Positions 12,347 to 25,910 of a stretch of DNA of 64,000 nt are shown here, in pieces. Every line of letters starts with the position of its first letter. Position 1 is the stretch's first letter. The notes beneath the pieces were generated by a model, which saw nothing but the letters and a program-made list of their open reading frames with translations, made no database searches and was not told the DNA's origin. The translations under genes were made by a program, and so were the position numbers. The stretch is taken from positions 13,713,266 to 13,777,265 of the forward strand of contig NC_058197.1 in assembly GCF_907165205.1 (NCBI RefSeq), given 5' to 3'. Source of the DNA: Coccinella septempunctata. Lineage: Eukaryota; Arthropoda; Insecta; Coleoptera; Coccinellidae.

Positions 12347-15300
12347 CGGTTATGTACCTGACGATTTTTTTCACATCTTTGAAAACCTGTAGATCTATCC
12401 ACCTAGGCTTAGGGGAAAAAACTTTTAAATATGGAAGGGGTAATTAACCCCTGTACATCCCCGAAGATACGCCCATGCTATGAGATCTCACACCTCATAA
12501 AACTCCTGTGTACCAAACTCAGTGACTTGTATATGACCGGATTTTTAGATAAAAAGAAAAGACGGCTTTTAGACTACTTTTAAATTCAACTGCAACTACA
12601 AGAATGAAAAAAGGGTTTCTAAATTTTTTCTCGAGAATCTGTGTGATTCCGGGATACCCTGTATAAAGTCACTAACACTTTACCGATACCTTCACTCGTT
12701 GACGTATCTACTTACATATGTTTTGATTGATGAATTGAACAGAATTAAATTCAGTTCCCTTGTCAATTCAGTGTTCACTTGATGCTGATCCAACCCTGCC
12801 TACCAAGCTAACCAATGATCACACAGACAGCACGATAGAAATCTTGGACCGAGAGTAATGAAGCAGATATTAGCTTAGAGTTTCTCGCCTCTATTTTGAA
12901 AACGATTCCGAGAAATAGAGTATTGCAATCTTCGAACTCGTTTGCATTAGTGAAGGTAGCATTACACGTGTATGACCTGCTGGTGAACTTTATGGTTTCT
13001 TCTAACGAAACGTTTTCTGACGCCATCTTTTCTGCTACATCCACGTAATACATCAATTTCATCGAAATAGCTTCGAATTCTTGTCCATAAAAAAACCGAT
13101 TGTTCAACGACACATGTCACATGTCAAAATTGAAGGTTAGTTTGGAGCTGCTTGAATGAGGGTTGCTATCTTTGATGGTCTACCTTAGACCATCAATTTT
13201 ATACAATAGGACGAAAATTCAAAATAATAAACACCTAGATTCACCAGTGATAAACTACTGGACCAAAAAAGTATTCTACATACTTCTATGTACAAATTGG
13301 ACTGTTAAAACTAATCAAGAAGATAAACTGCAGAAACTGCTGAGTCCGACCCTGCTCAAATATCCCATTCGAGCAAATTAAATGACCTATCCCAGAAATA
13401 ATGAACAATTATGTCATAGAAAAAGGTTCCAAACATTCTAAACCACGATAAATCGTCCCGTACTACAGAACACCGAAGAAGAAGCATAAATTATAGCAAT
13501 GGACGACGAATCCCGTAGTTTTCGAACTGTATTTGGGTCTTAATATAGAAAAGCTGTAAGGAGAAGTACAGCCGGCGTTTACAACCGCTTTATATACCTG
13601 GAATATATAAGGGGAAAATAAATACATACCCTGGCTTATATACACTTCTCGTCCTGTCTCTCTCTCTCTTAACGTTCAACAAAACGCATCGGCATCAGTC
13701 TGCCAAGAGAGATCGTAGTGTGCTTTGCTTAACGTTCGGTCGCTGGTTATTACCCCGATTTAAACCGAAATGGCGAATTTTTCCACGCCAATATCGAAGA
13801 ATAATGAAGTAAACATGTGCGAGAATTGATTGATAACGCCACACGTTTAAATTAAATCCGCTTATAGGTGAAACCCGGCGAAATACGAGAAGTTAAAGGT
13901 TATGTTCGTCAATAAGGTCCATTATCGTGAGTTCTACGGTTTCCGCACTTTTGTTTTCGAATAGAGTGTCGAAAATTCGAAGAATCGTTACAGTTCTGTG
14001 AGAGTGTACACCAAATGATGAAATTTCACGGAATAATCGTTCCATGTTGAGATTGCAACGAGAATGAGAAGTTTCATTTGTGTCGATTTTATCGTGTTTA
14101 CTCGGGCGAATGTAAATAGTGATCCTTCGGTTGCTTTGTGCCAAGAAGCTTGTGAATAAAGGAAGTGAATACCTCATTTCGTGTTTCATCCACTGAGTCG
14201 GTTGTGCCAGGAAAAAATGAAAAAGTGACATTTCGAATTAATTTTAGTGCATTTATATTGTCGAAAGGGCTTTCGGTGAAGTGAATGTGCATCGAAAATG
14301 GAGCTTTAAGGATTATTCTTATCAAATCTGAGGTAATTCTATCTCTGTTTCTTCTAGTTCGATCTCGATACCTGCTAAAATAATATCTGGATTGTTTGGT
14401 GGTTAGAACAAGTGAATCCCAGATTACAGAGAATAATTTAGCCATCAATTCTTGCGGACGTCCATTTCACTTGTACAGTTACGCCTAATTTCTTGCGGGA
14501 CTGCCTTTCGCGGCCTTATTGTTGAAATATTTCAGAATTCCACAGTTTTATGGCTTCCTCAGATACATTATGGTAAATGTGGGAAAAATGTGCACTTCTC
14601 AAGATGTTTTGCTAGTAGCATCTACCTGCTTCACAAGGTTTATGACAGGAATAGCCTAGACTTAGTGGCCATTGAGTCTCACCCTCCTCCCCAATTCGCA
14701 ACCTTCAGTTCCAAGGAAATAAGTAGACTTCTTGAATAATGGTCTGCCCACTTTCAGACAGGTTTCAATTAATCTAATTATTTTCAATTCAGGCGAAATA
14801 CCATAAGAAAGAAACACTATATACTGAAACCGTTACACCTCTCTTCAATTTAACTTTGTTATCATTTCCTCATTCGAAATCATTTGCAAAATATTCAAGG
14901 TTACCTGTTTGACAACAACATAGAACATAGAACTCGTTTCGTACTGAGAGAACCACCGACGATCATAATTAAAATCTTTGTTTCTGTGATTCATGTCATT
15001 CATTTTATCGAATGAAATTGTTTAGGTTGATGGTTGTTGATTTCCAAATATTTTCTTGGAATGTTGTGGCTGATAATACTTGAGGTGAGTAGACATTTGT
15101 AATTATCGGTTATAATTCGTGATATAATTCTGTTTAGTCGACGACAGTTCATCTTTATCGTGAAATATTATCGTTTGAACGATATCAAAACAAAAAGAAG
15201 CCTCCCTTAGTGCTTTATGCTTCTAATTATATTGGAACTGTTCTTGTAATAAATTGTTATTATTGAATGAAATCATTGTATCACGATTGGATTGGAATTA

Positions 15301-17336
15301 CTGAAATCACTCACTGAAGACATTTTTTAACAGTTCGTTCAACAAGTATCCCATATTCTTTACTGTATAATTCGCAACAATCAGCCCCATGGGAAACGAA
15401 TATTTTGGGTTAGTCGAATGCTATGCTTTTTCTAGAGCTATAAGAAAGGAATACAAGTTTTACACTGTCAGAACATTCGACCATGATACCTATCGTAAAA
15501 ACCTTGTTCTTTCATTTCGACAATATTTCGCAAATTTAGCAGACATGATGAGCATCAAAAATTTCTTATTTTGGCACGGAAAGTTCATTTCCTTCTAGTA
15601 AGATGTTCACCACATCTTGCCCAAGCAAACAATACAGTAATGACCTCATTGTAACATCGTATTCGGTGATAAATTCGGGAAATTGTTTCCTTACCTGTGT
15701 GGAGTACCTATCCTTTTCTCGAAAAATATTTACGATTCATTTTCAGCCCCATCCAAAAGCTCAGTTGTGATTTTACGTTTCTGATCACCGTGTGTAAAAA
15801 TGAATCAATTACTCTTATACACATCTACTTACAATGGCCTATGTTGCATAACTCGTAGTCGCTAGTACTACCATTTCTTTCGTGATCACGTGATTTCGAC
15901 TAAACGACCGTCAGGGTTATGTGCAAATTGTGCGACATATTTCTTTGAGTTAGTACACCCTCTTTACCCTTCATCTCCAAACATACTGTCCCGAAACCCT
16001 ACGAGATAAACTCGCATTTGAACATTTTTTCCTAATTTTCATGAAATTTCAGAAGAAAGGAACTTTCTTTCATTTCATGTATCTAATTGAGTTTTTGAAC
16101 AATTCTGCATGATGTCATAGACATAGAGACATGGACTATGCCTTCCCTTTCTATCTATTCATGAAATACGGTCAACAAAAGTGACAGAGATAAACTGAAC
16201 ATCGGGCATGTAGTTGTCTTTTTCTAGAATTTTGATTGGTACCTCTATGTGAACACAAAAGGGACAGGTAATGACCGACGATCATCTCTTTCTTTCTATA
16301 ATATAGTCAATTTCATGCTGACATTGCTCAGTCCATCTCTCAATGTCTATGTGCCTTTATGACCCTTATTTGTTCTATGGAGAGTAGAGAGATGGAGAAC
16401 GATTGTAGACCACAGATAATTTGTTCATAGTTCATATTTTAGCCAATATGATGCGGTGATGTTGGGGAGAGAATGACTTTTTAATCTAAACTCGTATTTA
16501 AATCGTAGTCCATTCAAGAATGATTGACATCTGGGTTGGCTATGGAAAATCGAATTTAAATTGGTAATAGCCTATAAGTTGAGATTTTGTGTTGCGAAAT
16601 TCAGGTTGGTATTGACAATAAACAGTGATCTATAGACCTATAACATGTGATTCTATGCACATACCGACGATAATTTGAATTTTGCCCTACTGTTTATGTT
16701 CATTTAATCGTAGAATCGTATCAATTTTGAATGCTGATTAATATGCTCTGAATATAAATATTTCGTCTTTCCAAATGCTTTTCTAGGCTATATTTATATA
16801 TTCCAGTTCTGTGCTTCAAACCACAGAAATGATTGAAGATATCTTGTGACCAGATATTAAGCTGCGTCTGGACTTTTAAGGCCTACTAGTATGTCAAACA
16901 TTCTTGAATGAACTATAGCTCAAGTTGACTGAACTGATTTCGAGTAGTGGTGACAGACGCTTCGAATATTCAATAAGTTTTTCATTTTCGATAAGAGAAA
17001 AACATCCAACCATGGTGGAATCCTGTACCGTGCGTAAGTGTGAGAGTGTTTCAGCTTCAGAAAGGATAAAGAGAAAAGATGAAACTTCAGAGTGCATTTT
17101 TGGTAGAAATGTGGAAAAAACCTCAAGAATTGACTCCGAATCAAGCTGATAACTAACAACCTTTACTGCACTCATAGTTCATTATATGAATTATGTTTTT
17201 TTATTGCATATAAATCAGAATATTGATATTCAGTGTAGATTTCAAGGAACGTATTTGAAAATAATCAGGAACAATTGTGGTGACACAATGGAATGAAGGC
17301 AGTTCATTTGATTAAATCCAAAATTTCCGCTTTTTA
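12347..17336. other. 5-kb AT-rich stretch without a supported gene
   Basis: The minus-strand frame 12808-13113 (101 codons) and the frames at 13893-14448 and 14452-14739 have no family I recognise, no conserved motif and no clear flanking splice sites. Another transposon tip ('gggataccctgtata') lies at about 12651-12665. A TC run lies near 13656. The rest is unremarkable AT-rich sequence. Confidence 0.35.
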
Positions 17337-18404
17337 TTGATACCTCTTAGCGATCGCAACGCCACCTATTTTCCCCGTTTTTGGAGAAGGTTTTCTACTG
17401 CGATGTTCGTCATCCTTCTCTCTACTCTGCATTATTTGTTCTGTGAACGGGTAACGCATAGAAAACCGTCGATACCCGTCAAAAGAAAAGTAAATGCGAT
17501 GTTACTGGCCAATTTGATTAGTTTGATCGCCGCACGCAATCGGGCGTGTCTCTGCTTGAAGCACCTGCGACACGAGCGGAGACGAACGGTTCGTTCTTCG
17601 CGTTCGCCGTCGACATCTGTCTCGGGCCTCGATGACATTTTAATGAGGCCCCTTTTTTTCGCCTCGCAACTCTGCCGAGCGGGGGCGTGGCGAACGGATG
17701 CTAGTACCGGGGCCCGATTCAAGGTACGATATACCCGGTGCGCCATCGAAACTCGAAGAAGGGGTTGGATTTTTCGACGTTTTTGCAGGAAGTTACGCTA
17801 TCTTGGCGTTTCGACTGTCGCTTTGAAAGCGCAGCAGGAATCCCACTAATATCCTCGAGTAATAAGCAGAATTGTTCGCGATCCTTGCAGGCCAAGCCCG
17901 GTTGGTTTTTACGAACGCATGAGGACGTCCGCTTCGTATCTAGGCGATTAGATTGTGTCCGTTCTCAGAGTGAGAGAGAAAGGTCCTGGACCGTAATCTT
18001 GCGATCTCGTTTGTGAGTGTATCTTGGACGCGCCACCGTGAGAGATCCACCGATCGTTCGCGTCACAAAATCATTGTCTCCCCGAACTAGGCGTTTGGAG
18101 TGCTCGCTCTCTAGTTCGAATGCCGCTTCGAGGGTCTCTCACGTCTGTCTGTAGGGACGTGTTCCTCCTGATTCGGAGACGGTCGATACAACCGTACGAG
18201 TCTGGATCAGCGAGTCTTCCGCCTGGTGAATGGGCGAGACCCGAGGATGGTTCGAAACTCACGACCGAACCCTTGGATCCTATCCCGAATTTATTGGATT
18301 TCGAAACGGCCTTTACAACGGACCCGAAAGTGTTTTCCTGATACGACCGGTCGAAGAATCATCGGATGGTCCTAGATTGCAGATTCAAGAGGAGCCGCTT
18401 GGCA
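17337..18404. other. GC/CpG-rich block
   Basis: This block is rich in cgt, cga and tcg and has long open frames on both strands at once (for example 17337-17849 plus and 17432-17746 minus). None resembles a known protein, so the openness is best explained by composition. A GAGA-like run, 'gtgagagagaaag', sits near 17970. It may be a regulatory or promoter region, but this is inference. Confidence 0.35.
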
Positions 18405-18470
18405 GCATTGCACTGCGATCTTGAGGTCTATTGTCTATTGTGCTCCCCACCAGAGATGTTTTCGCCATTA
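18405..18470 (-). mobile_element. Short 3'-end fragment of RNase H-bearing LINE family A
   Basis: The words 'ttgcactgcgatcttgaggt' and 'ccagagatgtttt' correspond to 'attgcactgcgacctt' and 'tcagagctgttctt' at the end of the family A relic at 45277-45950, and to the similar end at 47808. All are in the same orientation. This looks like a bare 3' untranslated tail. Confidence 0.4.
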
Positions 18471-19190
18471 AGTTCATTAATTCATTCATTCGTTCATTGC
18501 TGTATCCCGTTACCGTGAATGAATCTACAAAAAGACTCAAAAACCATACTATCGGTGCGATAAAACTTATAATTTCTTAGGGCCACTTGCGACTGTGTGC
18601 CCTCCTGTGACTGAAAAGACCCAACCGTGACCTACAGATCCTTCCACATTCCGGGCATGGATAGTCACCGAATAGATCTGGCCGCCGCTGTATTCTTCTC
18701 GAGTCTCCATTATAACTGTGGACCAAAGACCTCCACTGCGATCTGTTTAACACTAGTTGTTCCCCGTTATTATTGGCATTCAGGGATTGATGCAGTATAT
18801 CCTTAAACCGCTTATACTGGCCTCCTGGTTTCCGAGCTCCCTCTGTGAATTCGCCATACAGAGCTATTTTGGGGAGTCTTGTGTCTTGCATCCTCAGAAT
18901 GTGGCCGTCCATCTGAGTCTGGCTCTCGGTACTTAAGTCTCAATTGTTATACAACTCGCGCGCTGCAAGACTTCTGCATTTGAAACTGTGGGAAACCATC
19001 TGATGTGCATTATTTGTCTCAGATGACGTTGTTGCGTTCGTTCAAGCTGTTTGATAGGTCGCCTGTAGGGCGTCCAGCTTTCGCTTCCGTAAAGAAGCGT
19101 TGGTAGGACCACTGCTTTGCAAACAGCTCTCTTGGTCTTCAGATTGAGGTCGCGATTTTGAAACACTCTGTCCTTTAGCTTCCAGAATGC
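18471..19190 (-). mobile_element. LINE family B 3' end: RT C-terminus with C2H2 motif and (GAAT)n tail
   Basis: On the minus strand, the frames from 19166 and 18912 read through a region with 'KAVVLPTLLYGSESWTPYRR', 'LERTQQRHLRQIMHIRWF' and 'HILRMQDTRLPKIALYGEF'. These are conserved in the C-terminal part of a widespread non-LTR reverse transcriptase, probably RTE-like. It ends with a C2H2-type motif, 'CPECGRICRSRLGLFSHRRAH'-like, at about 18600-18650. The 3' end runs into repeats of GAAT (18475-18500 in complement). A frameshift and a stop near 18920-18935 break the coding sequence. Two further copies lie at 21198-21562 and 61500-62330, both on the plus strand. Confidence 0.85.
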
Positions 19191-19194
19191 CCGT

Positions 19195-19800
19195 GATGCC
19201 GAATTGATTACGTAGTCTAAAGCTCGCCGTCCAGTTCTAATGAACTCCCAGTATCTGGGATGGCTTCTAATAGGTTACTTCCTCACTTATATAATTTTCT
19301 TATCCGAGACATTTTTTGCGTTTGCTAGCACCAGTAGCACTGTTGGGGCATTCTGTCAACAGGTGATCTAGCATTTCATCTTCATCCCCACAGAATAAAC
19401 ACTCGTCGTTTTCTGCCAGGCCCATTCTCATTAGATGCTTCCTCAGGCGGCAATGAAGAGGTGTAGCATATTGTTGCTAAGATCTAACCCAGGAATTATT
19501 CCTCCAGAGTGTTTCTCTCACGATTTTTTCCTTCTTCTGAAACTTTATCATTTACCTAACACTAGAACGAAGGTTCTAGGCCAATGAAAGAAGTTTGTGC
19601 TCCTTTCCTGGCAAGTTTATTGGCCTCTTCAACTCAAACTAAGCAAACCTTGTTCTTCTTGCCTCATTCCTTGAGTTTCCTCTCCCGTACCATCTTAGAA
19701 GCGATGATTTGGGAGGTCAGTTCTTTAATCGCAGTCTGACTGCGAGAATGTACCATATTTCTTTTCCAGTCTTTCATTCTACCTAGCATAGTTAGTAGTG
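19195..19800 (-). mobile_element. LINE family A relic: RNase H and cysteine-rich C-terminus
   Basis: In minus-strand translation the blocks are 'SRSQTAIKELTSQIIASKM' (RNase H region equivalent to 'SDSQAAIEAL' in the copy at 45.8 kb), then 'CRLRKHLMRMGLAENDECLF' and 'CGDEDEMLDHLLTECPNS', the usual tail of R1/LOA-type LINEs with an RNase H domain. It ends in 'KPSQILG'. Several stops interrupt it. It lies directly upstream, in its own reading sense, of the family B fragment. Confidence 0.75.
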
Positions 19801-21197
19801 AAGGTTTTCTCGATGATACCGTTGATCATTGTGTGTTACTTGTGCCTTTAGGTTATGGCTCTGCAGGCAGAAACCTCATCTGTCTGCGTATATGCATCTC
19901 TAGAGTGCTTCGAAAGTTCGAAGAGACACATACATATATAACGAGACACAGCCAGAGTATCCTGATGATTTGGCCAGGGAATTCTATAAGTCCATAAAGC
20001 AACTATGTTATTTATTCCACTCCAATTTGAGGACTGACCATTTTCCTTCGATTGAACCTCTCCCGAGCGTCAGTTCATCGAAATACAATCGAGTAATTCA
20101 TCTGGTCCTATCGTACGATGTTCTCAGAACGCACCCTTCGCAATCGTGTGCACATACACACACATGCCCTTCACCCTCCGAAGCCCCATCAATCTTCCCT
20201 CATTCAATAATGATACACTTCTCTGCGATTCAGCTCTCTTACCTCTCCCCCTATATATAACCGCGTCCCTCCACCCCTCCCGTTTTCCGGAATATCTCCT
20301 TCTAGACGAAAAAAGCTCTCCGGATTCCGCGAACCCTCCAATGATGAACCTTCGAGATGGAGCACGCTAGAATTTTTGGTATATTATACGTTTCAGATTT
20401 ATAGATTCTCGGAAAATGTCCTTTTCGGTGTCCTGAAGAACCGTATAGGAAAAGATGAAACGTCGGCAGTTTATTGAATTGGTTTTCACCTGTCAGGTGA
20501 CCCTTTGTTTATCCTTGGGAAATCCAATACCTCGTTTCGCTGGTTTATCTTCCGCTTCTACGTCTGCATCTTTAGTTGCATTCCCGTTGAAAATAACCAG
20601 TCCTCGTACCACACATCTCTCGAATTCGATCAATCTCCCGCATCTCTCGTCTCCTGATTTCAGCTGGGAGTTTTACGCGTCGCGTTATGAATTCGCGAGT
20701 ACGTGTGCGTCCGGACGGTCGCCGACCGACGAAACGTACCGCCCCCGTACAGGGCGAGCTTGGGGGCGATTTTAATTAAAGGATCACGTGTCAGCATCAC
20801 ACGTCCCAAATATTACGGGGCCCGAAGCTCCGCCGGACGGATCTATACGCGGTGTCCGACTAAATCATTGTTTTGTACTTTGACTAACGCAAAGCCGATC
20901 CATTTTTTTCCACGTAGGCTAGATCCAAATAAGGGGGAATCGTAGATCGATAGAGTGTAGAAAGATGTTGGATAATGGGTCAAAACTCTCCAGAAAAGCA
21001 TCTGGAGGTAGAAACTTGCCAAGTCTGGATACCCTTGGTCGTATCGAACCGTTTTAGATGTCCGAAACTTGAATGAATACAATATGTACTCATAACGTAT
21101 TTCCAGCGTTATTTACATAGGATAGGATAGGAGCTCTACGAACTTGACCCACCTCTCGTTCAACCCCTCATTTTTAGGTTATGTCAATGACCGTATC
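19801..21197. other. Gene-free sequence, partly GC-rich
   Basis: 19801-20450 has no recognisable feature except a short CA run at 20153-20165. 20455-20850 is GC/CpG-rich with open frames in several phases but no protein match. No exon can be supported. Confidence 0.35.
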
Positions 21198-21562
21198 AAT
21201 TCGGCATCGCGGACATTCTGGAGTCTAAACGACAGAGTGTTTACAAAGCAGTGGTCCTCTCATCGCTTCTTTGAGGAGCGAAAGCTTGACGCCCTACAGG
21301 CGACACATTAAACAGCTTGAACAAACGCAATAACGTCATCTAAGACAAATAATGCACATCAGATGGTTCCACAAAGTTTCAAATGCGGAAGTCTTGCAGC
21401 GCGCTAGTTGTATAACAATTGAGACTTGAGTAACGAGGGCCCGACTCAGATGGAGCGGCCACATTCCGAGGATGCAAGACACAAGACCCCCAAAAATAGC
21501 TCTGTACGGCGAATTCACAGAGGGAGCTCGGAAATCAGGAGGCCAGTATAAGCGGAAATTCG
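21198..21562 (+). mobile_element. LINE family B fragment, truncated at both ends
   Basis: This fragment closely matches 61750-62010 and the complement of 18830-19160, covering the 'IKQLEQTQ' to 'RMQDTR' region of the reverse transcriptase C-terminus. Frameshifts occur at about 21265 and 21430. The 3' part with the C2H2 motif and GAAT tail is missing; the match stops at 'ggccagtataagcgg' (21541-21555). Confidence 0.8.
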
Positions 21563-22850
21563 GAAATTCCTCGACCCGCGTATAGATGGCTCTCATTGGC
21601 CGAAGCGAGACGCGAATCCCGAACCGGCCGAAAGATCGGATCTCCGGGAGGATGCGGACCTCTCTCCGCGAGGCCGCATCCGGTGACTTGGACTTGGACG
21701 GCGCGCCACCATGTATAAATATACTACCCGATCGGAAAACGTGGCCGACGGGACCCGGCCAGAAACGGACGGTCACGGTAGTAGTTTGCGGGGGTATTTA
21801 AATTATACACTTAACACCATCCGGGCGGATGAATGGACCCGATGGGCATATTTCCGTGCGGTTTCGGACGAAGATCAGGGAAGCGGGTAGAGAGAGAAGA
21901 ACGAGAGGAAGGGTTGGAGAGGCGCCTTCGGATGCGGCCCACATGTCCGAGGTCGATTTACGATCGTAAAAATTCATCGATCGTTGCGTTCCGCGCCGGG
22001 ACAGCGTCACCTGCTCGATTTCCGAAGAAATGAGGGATGGAGACGTAATTTGTCATTGCAGAAACGGCCGTTTACCACCAGCATTGTTTTTCGACGTCCC
22101 GCAGGAAGAAACGTGGGAATTCAGTTTCGAAGACTGTGGCTTCTCAATGAGATTCGTTGAAAACTTCACGCACAACCCTGAATGAAGACGGTGGTAGATA
22201 CACGGCCACGGACGCAGAAACAAGAAGACGTGCATCCTTCGACGTGCAAATGATGACATTCATGAACGCCCGTGGACGAATTCATGCTGGCAAATCGAAC
22301 ATCTGCATCCTCAACAACAACAACACTTTCAAACCTAGTAATTCATAGGTGAGGTAGTGGAATTTCGTCAGGTTTAGAATCAAAATGAGCTATGTAGACT
22401 GTAGAGGCACATGACGTGTCGGAATTACGACCCCACTTCACAAAAGCCTTAGGCTTTTGGTCCCATGAGATCGATTCACGTCCACCAGGTCCAATGGAAG
22501 AGCAGTGATTTGCAGCACGATAGCTGTATCTGAAGATTTGAACTTCATACCGTCGTTAGTACTCGTTAGTTTGTCCAATTTCTGACTCCCTAGGCATGGA
22601 AGGGATCGACTGGCTTATTGGTGTAGAGAACGTCTGATCTGGGACCTTGGATGGAATAGCTTTATCTTAAGTGATGAATGAAGATTCTGTTTGGTCATTC
22701 TTGACTCGATTCTTGATTGGTGAATGAAGATATCCTTAATTTTGTATAAGAAGGCATGTACCCCAAATTTCCGAAATATTCCCAATAATTCTCGAATGTT
22801 TTCCGACATTCCGGATTGAGCTTGACTGAATAACAAATTTATTGCAGGAA
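21563..22850. other. GC/CpG-rich block grading into AT-rich sequence
   Basis: 21580-22020 is strongly GC-rich. It has a purine-rich GAGA-like run ('gtagagagagaagaacgaga', about 21888-21907) and open frames on both strands without homology. 22100-22850 is ordinary. It may contain regulatory DNA, but no gene is supported. Confidence 0.35.
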
Positions 22851-24435
22851 TTTCTGAAATATTTGACAGATATTTTCAGTAGTCAAGTTTTGTACGGCTA
22901 TTTCCGAAAATTTTCTGAAATTTCTCAATATTTCTGATATCACTGACATATTCCCGGAAATTTTCTGATGGTTCCTGATATTTCCTATACCTATTTCTCA
23001 GACATTTCCGATTCTTCTCAAATATGCCTGAGAAATATTTTCAAACATTCCCAACTGGACTTGAGGCAATGATAATTCATATTGAATTGTAGATATTTCT
23101 GAAATATTTCAAAGATATTTTCAGTATTTCTGATATTAGTGATAAATTCTTGATTTTTGTACAGCTATTTCCGAAAATTTTCTGGAATTTCTTAACGTTC
23201 CTAACTGGACTTGATGCAATGATAATTCATATTTTACTGTAGATATTTCTGAAATATTTCCGATATTTCTGAGTTATCAAGTTGTTTCTGAGATAAGTAT
23301 TTAAGTATGAAATATTTCGATGTTTCACAAAAGTTTCCGATGTAAATACATATATGTAGTTTCTAGAATTAAGTAGTTCACCTGCTCCCAAACATTTCTT
23401 AGAATTTCTCAATATCACTGAAATTTTTCCGAAGTTCCTGATAGTTCCGAAGTGATATTTCATATATTTCTCAAACATTACGGATATTTCTCAAATATTT
23501 CTGAGGAGTATTTACTAACATTTGATAATTCATATTGTATTGTCGATATTTCAAGATTAGTTCCGATATTTCTGAAGGATTTGAGATATTTCCAGTATCT
23601 ATGAAATATTTGTGACATTTCTCAGAAATTTACAGTGTATTTCCTAGAATTCTGGAATATTTCTGATAGTTCCGCAGCTTTCTTGATATTTCCTATGTTT
23701 CTCAAACATTCCCTAACATTTCCCATTGAAACAATGATAATTTCTATTTTACTGCCGATATTTCTCTGGAATTTCTTCAATATTTCTGAGACATCTCAGA
23801 TATTTTCGTTATTAATGAAATATTTCTATATTTCTCAGAAATTTCCTAGTATTTCCTAGAATTCCTACACTTGAATCGGAACATTTTCTGAAATTTCTTA
23901 ATATTTCTGATATTACTGAAATATTTCCGAAATTTCTAGAATATTTCTTTTAGTTCCGTAGCTTCCCTGATATTTCTTATGTCTCTCGAACATTTCCTTA
24001 CATTTCCAATTGAAATAATGATAATTTTTATTGTATTGCCGGTATTTCTGAAAAATTTCCGATATTTCTCTAAAATTTCTTTGATATTTCTGAGACATTT
24101 CAGATATTTCCTTTATTAATGACATATTTTCGATATTTCCCAAAAATGTCGGGTGTATTTCCTAGAATTCTTACACTTACATCGGAACTTTTTTTGAAAT
24201 TTATTATTATTTCTGATAATACTGAGATATTTTCGGAATTTCTGAAATATTTCTGATAGCTTCGAAGCGTTCTTGATATTTCCTGTCTCTCTAACATTTC
24301 CAATTGAAACAATGATAAATTTTTGTTGTATTGCCGGTATTTCTGAAAAATTGCCGATATTTCTCTAAAATTTCTTTGATATTTCTGAGATATTTCAGAT
24401 ATTTCTCAGAAATTTCTGGTGTATTTCCTACAATT
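22851..24435. repeat. Degenerate 'atttctgaaatatttc' satellite
   Basis: This 1.6-kb stretch is built from variants of short words such as 'gatatttctgaaatatttcc'. A higher-order period can be followed with the anchor 'aatgataa': 23733, 24017 and 24311, spacings of 284 and 294 bases. Units in the first half are more diverged. Open frames here are repetitive and do not look coding. There is no similarity to the 175-bp satellite. Confidence 0.9.
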
Positions 24436-25910
24436 CGTACACCAATTTCCGAAGTGAAAGTCCCCCTCCGTTCTACCCTACTTATTGGCGATTTCGTAGT
24501 GACTCGACAAGCTCTACCTGACCGATAGGCCCATTTTCGCAACTGAACCTCCAACGAAACGTCCAGACAACGGTCAATATGCGAAGTCATGCAGGAATAG
24601 CGTTTTACGCGAACGGGGATGTCACGTTCTGTTGTTGTTCTGACCTCGGCGGTATATATATGGTACATGCGGAATTGATCGCAATTGTACAGGGCGCTGA
24701 TTGTTCCTAATTTATGGAGGAATTCCGACGTATACGTGATCGTGTAGGTTTCAGCGGTGAACGGGAATACAGATCGGCTAATTTCTTTCCTCCCCCCTCC
24801 CGGGAGGCTTCTTTGGTCGTCCAACGCGATGAATCGATTATACTCTGTGACTATGAGGCGATATCACAATAAAGGATGTCAAAATGTCTGTTTCCGATAG
24901 GAAACAGAAAATCTTCGGATCCTGGAACAATTTCTTCTTTCATTTCAACTCATTTTCGACAAACATTTCGATTGATTTTATGCAACTTCAAATAATAATA
25001 GTACCGTTTTCCTTCTGCACGTTACGCCAATGAGAATATCTCGAATCGCTAATCAAACAAGTCGCGCGGAGTTATATTTCCAATTGCGCCCATCTGTCCC
25101 CGTCCGCTGGTACATTCAGGGTGGTATAATACCGAGAATCGGTCCCGAATAGACCCGGCTCCAAGTCCACGAGGTACGAAGACGCGTACGGGTTGTAAAC
25201 TTCAAGAACCGTAGTTTCGATGTTGACATTAGCCGACGTTACCTGCCGAAAGTGCCAAGAAATAGAGTTTAAACGGTGGCGGTTAGACACGTGCACGTGC
25301 TAGTCGTCAGAACCCTTCTGCGACATATTTTACGAATCTACAGCATCGAGGAGTTAAATGCGAAGATGAAACAACAGAGCAGAAATTCCTCCTAATCACG
25401 TTTTCAACGACATCAGATATTTTCGAAAAACGTCGAAAATGCAGAGGATTTATGATTTTTTTCCTGTTCAATTGCAAATGTACATTTGAAGGTAGGTAAT
25501 AAATCGTCATTTTCAACCTGAGACCCGACAGAATATACCATATGTGGCAGATGTTTCGGGTCTACAAGATGTTCCAAGAGATAAGGTGGAGTGGATGCGG
25601 ACTTGCGAGGATTTTGGTACCATTGAAATGTCAGGTAACTTCTTGGCTAACGATATACGTATAGGCACCAAGTTTCAGTCTATCAATCTTCGATTTGCGT
25701 GAGTCGGTATCTCGGATTTGTTGAAGCTACAACTTTCAACTTGCTCTCGTTGTCTCTCGAAACAAACTTCCTCGACAACAAATACCGAAGTACCGAAGAC
25801 AAGAGACACTATGTAACGAACGGTGGTCATGTCGCCTCTGATGAATACCCAAGGTGACCTACATCCATTAGCAATAGACCCTCGTACCATAATTTAAGAC
25901 AGTGTGGTTT
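24436..25910. other. Gene-free sequence after the degenerate satellite
   Basis: 24440-24830 and 25070-25320 are moderately GC-rich. The minus-strand frames here (24291-24824, 25072-25296) start within or beside repeats and match no family I know. No splice-supported exon was found. Confidence 0.35.

Noticed and set aside
12808..13113. 101-codon minus-strand frame as a host exon
   Set aside because: I could not find matching splice sites, a conserved motif or a neighbour exon. It is kept only as a remark in the gap entry.
17337..17849. 170-codon plus-strand frame as a gene
   Set aside because: It lies in GC-rich DNA where both strands are open together, and it has no motif, conserved block or splice context.
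24291..24824. 177-codon minus-strand frame
   Set aside because: Its C-terminal third is degenerate satellite and the rest has no homology.
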